From Debaryomyces hansenii CBS767 (lineage: Eukaryota > Ascomycota > Pichiomycetes > Serinales > Debaryomycetaceae), in the NCBI RefSeq assembly GCF_000006445.2, contig NC_006046.2:186001-250000 (forward strand): a DNA stretch of 64,000 nt, in the 5' to 3' direction. Shown here one piece after another: positions 62,601-64,000 of the stretch; within the stretch, counting starts at the first letter, position 1, and each line of letters starts with the position of its first letter. The notes beneath the pieces are model-generated. The model had not been told where the DNA came from. It ran no database searches and saw nothing but the letters and a program-made list of their open reading frames with translations. The position numbers and the translations under genes were made by a program.

Positions 62601-63450
62601 CAGGGTTTTCTGGTTTAGGAATCTTCTCATCTTTCACTTCTTTTGGACTTTCGGAAGCATTCACCGGGAATGGATTCCTCTGATGGGTATTAATGGAGTC
62701 TTCTTTCGTTTCCAGGTTCTTATTGGTGTCTTTCGTTGTTTCATCTTGACCATTGTCAATTCTATTCTGAGTTTCCTGGTACTGCGAGTAGCGAGACTTC
62801 AGTTCAGGCTCATCAAACCTCCGTTCTGGCCTGTCTTCAAATAAAGATCCAGATCCAGAATTATCTGACTCCTTTAAATGATGGGAAACTCCAGAGTCGA
62901 CTATTGGATTTGGGGAAAGCTCTCTACTTTGTGGATTAGACAGATTATCTTTACCATTTTTATCTTCTTCGTTCTTTTTAAACGCGTTGTTAGCCGAAAC
63001 CGGTCTTGATGTATTATTAAACTTGGTTGGTTGTTTCTGAGACCTTTCTCCATAAGAGTCGTATCTATCATACTGAGGTTCTCGCCTATTGTACGAGTTA
63101 GAATTCCTAGTATTGTAGTTATTACTACTGCCTGAATTCCCAGGATGATAATACGATGAATTCGATCCTCGATAGCTATTTCTGCCACCTCTATATTTAT
63201 CATACCTACCATATTTTGAAGAATTAGAATTATTCATATTCAGTCTGTAGCCTCCGTAGTTTCCTCTATTTGAATCGGTATTTCTACTATTATATCCAGT
63301 GCTAGATGAACTACCACCTCCGTTTCCATATTCATTGCCTTCAGAACCGTTATTATTACTATGCCCTCCAAACGTATTAGGCTTTTTTGATGAGCCCGAA
63401 TATCGATTGTAATAATTTCGATTATTATTATTGTTATTATTGTAAGACAT
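59680..63450 (-). CDS. HOS4: Hos4-like ankyrin-repeat subunit of the Set3 deacetylase complex
   Basis: 1256 residues from the ATG at 63450; a TTG seven codons earlier extends the frame. The N-terminal about 150 residues are N/S/Y/R/G-rich (SYNNNNNNNRNYYNRY), then long acidic/serine-rich disorder. Ankyrin repeats lie at about 520-650 (SLLQRACKKGNFDDVKRLID, TCLHEAALEGHINIVKFLI) and 735-805 (LILAARNGHTELV). A K/E-rich coiled coil spans about 960-1055, and a conserved C-terminal domain contains KLWMLFFPLIGIDKS and TYSVIWDKQNISHVD. This matches Hos4, partner of Set3, Snt1, Hos2 and Sif2. The N-terminal N-rich segment could be prion-like. Confidence 0.82.
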   Translation of the reverse strand: MSYNNNNNNNRNYYNRYSGSSKKPNTFGGHSNNNGSEGNEYGNGGGSSSSTGYNSRNTDSNRGNYGGYRLNMNNSNSSKYGRYDKYRGGRNSYRGSNSSYYHPGNSGSSNNYNTRNSNSYNRREPQYDRYDSYGERSQKQPTKFNNTSRPVSANNAFKKNEEDKNGKDNLSNPQSRELSPNPIVDSGVSHHLKESDNSGSGSLFEDRPERRFDEPELKSRYSQYQETQNRIDNGQDETTKDTNKNLETKEDSINTHQRNPFPVNASESPKEVKDEKIPKPENPEPSNLDIDQSSVKKKSDTNENIKAGSIDESTKNISGDKLISDDDQSRKEVHQEATRISSSDNQKLLQEDDTKNESNFKEEHIDHDTKEVPESPTQSQLVANSSYLSPIADTASFDGSFLNHLPHASDDKEIHAHELGDILTEVKEEANENDSEAETIVAHSPPRINKGRKLVRKRDYDEDREKLIRTRKVIDSSDEDDDEDEDNESSTYPSFRENSESNDNKESSKDASAKRPYKIKRDSSGRSLLQRACKKGNFDDVKRLIDRGANPNERDFCGFTCLHEAALEGHINIVKFLIKKGADVNKQALKVGDLETPLIDAAENKHFETVKVLLENGADPRIFNIDGFTALTKIYNEHDDEEGYEDIIKLLEEYNTKFLDSNDAKPKHQSKETVRSTVSPSPSRIIEDPNDNYFSDLLKKKSHASSIYKYAAEGLKEFTANYFVEGGRLDYKPDILILAARNGHTELVDIILGLASGNFDINQENNCGLTALLASVGRGHYEVVEFLLSKGANPNKKRKPDGLNALEIAERASYFDANEVKLLQEYMNKSYDDDENDDSSENDESIDIDDSFISRKDSPKAKNKSDDQAFNGKRKSSRPVEEDFHNEKRLKKSKSREPEVRVKAQPSSVFSKEKTPELSEELKRTKSREQSFSPSSEVSRDDRRPIKDISTRSSPSPSPLTKAQEEIKAKNAEEARIWQEKVEAKKQARRDMFLKSEKERERKRKEDEERKIEEERRLAILQEEEKEKMARLTEQKNKEIQEKRQIMEKQLTIENYPIGLRLTKFGIEPTKEEMLQFAPLYTFAISGDVYVTDLQLALLTRTDVSSLTADISKQSMIEADKSQKSKLWMLFFPLIGIDKSAPNSDMTKQIYEGHTNFQYLLINFVRLDDVIGLIRDKFPNTYSVIWDKQNISHVDIDSLQLFCDLSSRSGASLITTDESDIIVDTQNVQNLSFIPPKLKIRKDVLKTIYNSKTPLW

Positions 63451-63654
63451 TCTGACAAGTTGATATTTCAACTTAACTCAATACTTCGCCACGTATATAT
63501 CAAGCGCTTCGGTATACTCTATGTGTTATATAATATGTGTACTCGATGTAATTGCTGGTAAACCACTAATATAATGTACGACTAAAAAAAAATGTTACGA
63601 TTAAATGACACAAAGCCACGCTTACAGAGTAGTGTTTGTATATTTAATACTATC

Positions 63655-64000
63655 CTATTCATTCTTTAGAGCATCACTAAATTCCATTAACTCAAAGATT
63701 AGGCTCATGTTCGGACAGATTCTATCACATGCATCAATATTATAACCCTTATTTTTAATCAAAGTATTTGTAGATTCGTTAATATTATCAGTTCCTGATT
63801 TTAATAGTTCATAAGCTTCATTAACACCAATTTTAAATTTGTACATGAAATAAGCAACAATTACACAAGCCGACCTAGAAACACCACATTGACAGTGAAC
63901 TAGGATTTTACGTTTATCGTGGGATTTATTGCTGTCATCAAACTGGCCTATTTTCCTTGTTATTTGCGGTAGTTCCTTCAGAATTAGAGATGTATGCGAC
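63655..64000 (-). CDS. Dual-specificity (MAP kinase) phosphatase, 3' part only
   Basis: Runs off the right edge; 114 codons plus stop are visible. It contains the complete active-site loop HCQCGVSRS (Cys nucleophile and Arg) with [11 protein letters not shown] after it, and ends [17 protein letters not shown], the C-terminal motif of Msg5/Sdp1/Cpp1-type phosphatases that inactivate MAP kinases. The N-terminal docking region lies outside the window. One in-frame CTG upstream of the active site would read serine. Confidence 0.9.
   Translation of the reverse strand, partial: SHTSLILKELPQITRKIGQFDDSNKSHDKRKILVHCQCGVSRSACVIVAYFMYKFKIGVNEAYELLKSGTDNINESTNTLIKNKGYNIDACDRICPNMSLIFELMEFSDALKNE

Noticed and set aside
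1..64000. tRNA genes, rRNA, LTRs or transposon ORFs
   Set aside because: No T-arm GTTCRANNC with paired flanks, no reverse transcriptase or integrase-like ORF, no long terminal repeats noticed on reading both strands; not an exhaustive computation.

Overview
This window is a piece of budding-yeast nuclear chromosome, compact and AT-rich, with about 36 protein-coding genes and two spliced genes that carry GTATGT, TACTAAC and AG intron signals. The gene content (ENO1, TEF1, RPL7, ERG9, SEC24, YPT7, DPB11 and others) is ordinary ascomycete housekeeping. Several details point to the CUG-Ser clade (Debaryomyces/Candida group). A CTG codon in carboxypeptidase Y sits where the family has a serine. 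A Pga59-type cell-wall protein is present, and palindromic Tbf1-like sites lie in front of RPL7 and TEF1. Debaryomyces hansenii or a close relative is my best guess, by inference only. In-frame CTG codons should therefore be read as serine, although plain translations show leucine.

Layout, left to right. 0-5.4 kb: ENO1, RAD10, prefoldin GIM5, RTF2, COX14. 5.5-13.3 kb: RSC9, carboxypeptidase Y (PRC1), three-exon RPL7 with a box C/D snoRNA in intron 2, and MPS2. 13.3-19.9 kb: a large ECM5-like JmjN/ARID/JmjC/PHD protein and a small GPI wall protein. 19.8-22.0 kb: a gene-poor 2.2 kb gap with a hairpin-forming, GC-richer stretch. 22-32.8 kb: DPB11, TEF1, an Smr-domain protein, YPT7, an aldo-keto reductase, a flavodoxin-like quinone reductase with three Yap1-type promoter sites, a decayed gene, and PAF1. 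32.8-46.5 kb: MINDY deubiquitinase, ERG9, GTR1, an acid-sphingomyelinase-like phosphoesterase, CBC2, SCY1, a tandem DUF4336-like pair, and a hot-dog thioesterase. 46.6-54 kb: an ASNSD1-like asparagine-synthetase homologue, a second decayed gene, an ACT-domain protein, a glutaredoxin-like membrane protein, and a vacuolar subtilase. 54-64 kb: SEC24, COG5, a two-exon DUF2011 gene, HOS4, and the 3' end of a dual-specificity phosphatase cut by the right edge.

The genes do not form one pathway. They are independent units, often divergent with short shared promoters (GIM5/RTF2, CBC2/SCY1) or convergent with gaps of about 75-210 bp. The parts that reward a second look are mostly what plain ORF calling misses: the snoRNA, two cryptic short first exons, the shared Tbf1 palindromes, the Yap1 cluster, two pseudogenes, and several enzyme-like proteins with altered catalytic residues. 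I saw no tRNA, rRNA, transposon, CRISPR array or horizontally acquired cassette, and nothing that amounts to a wholly new system.
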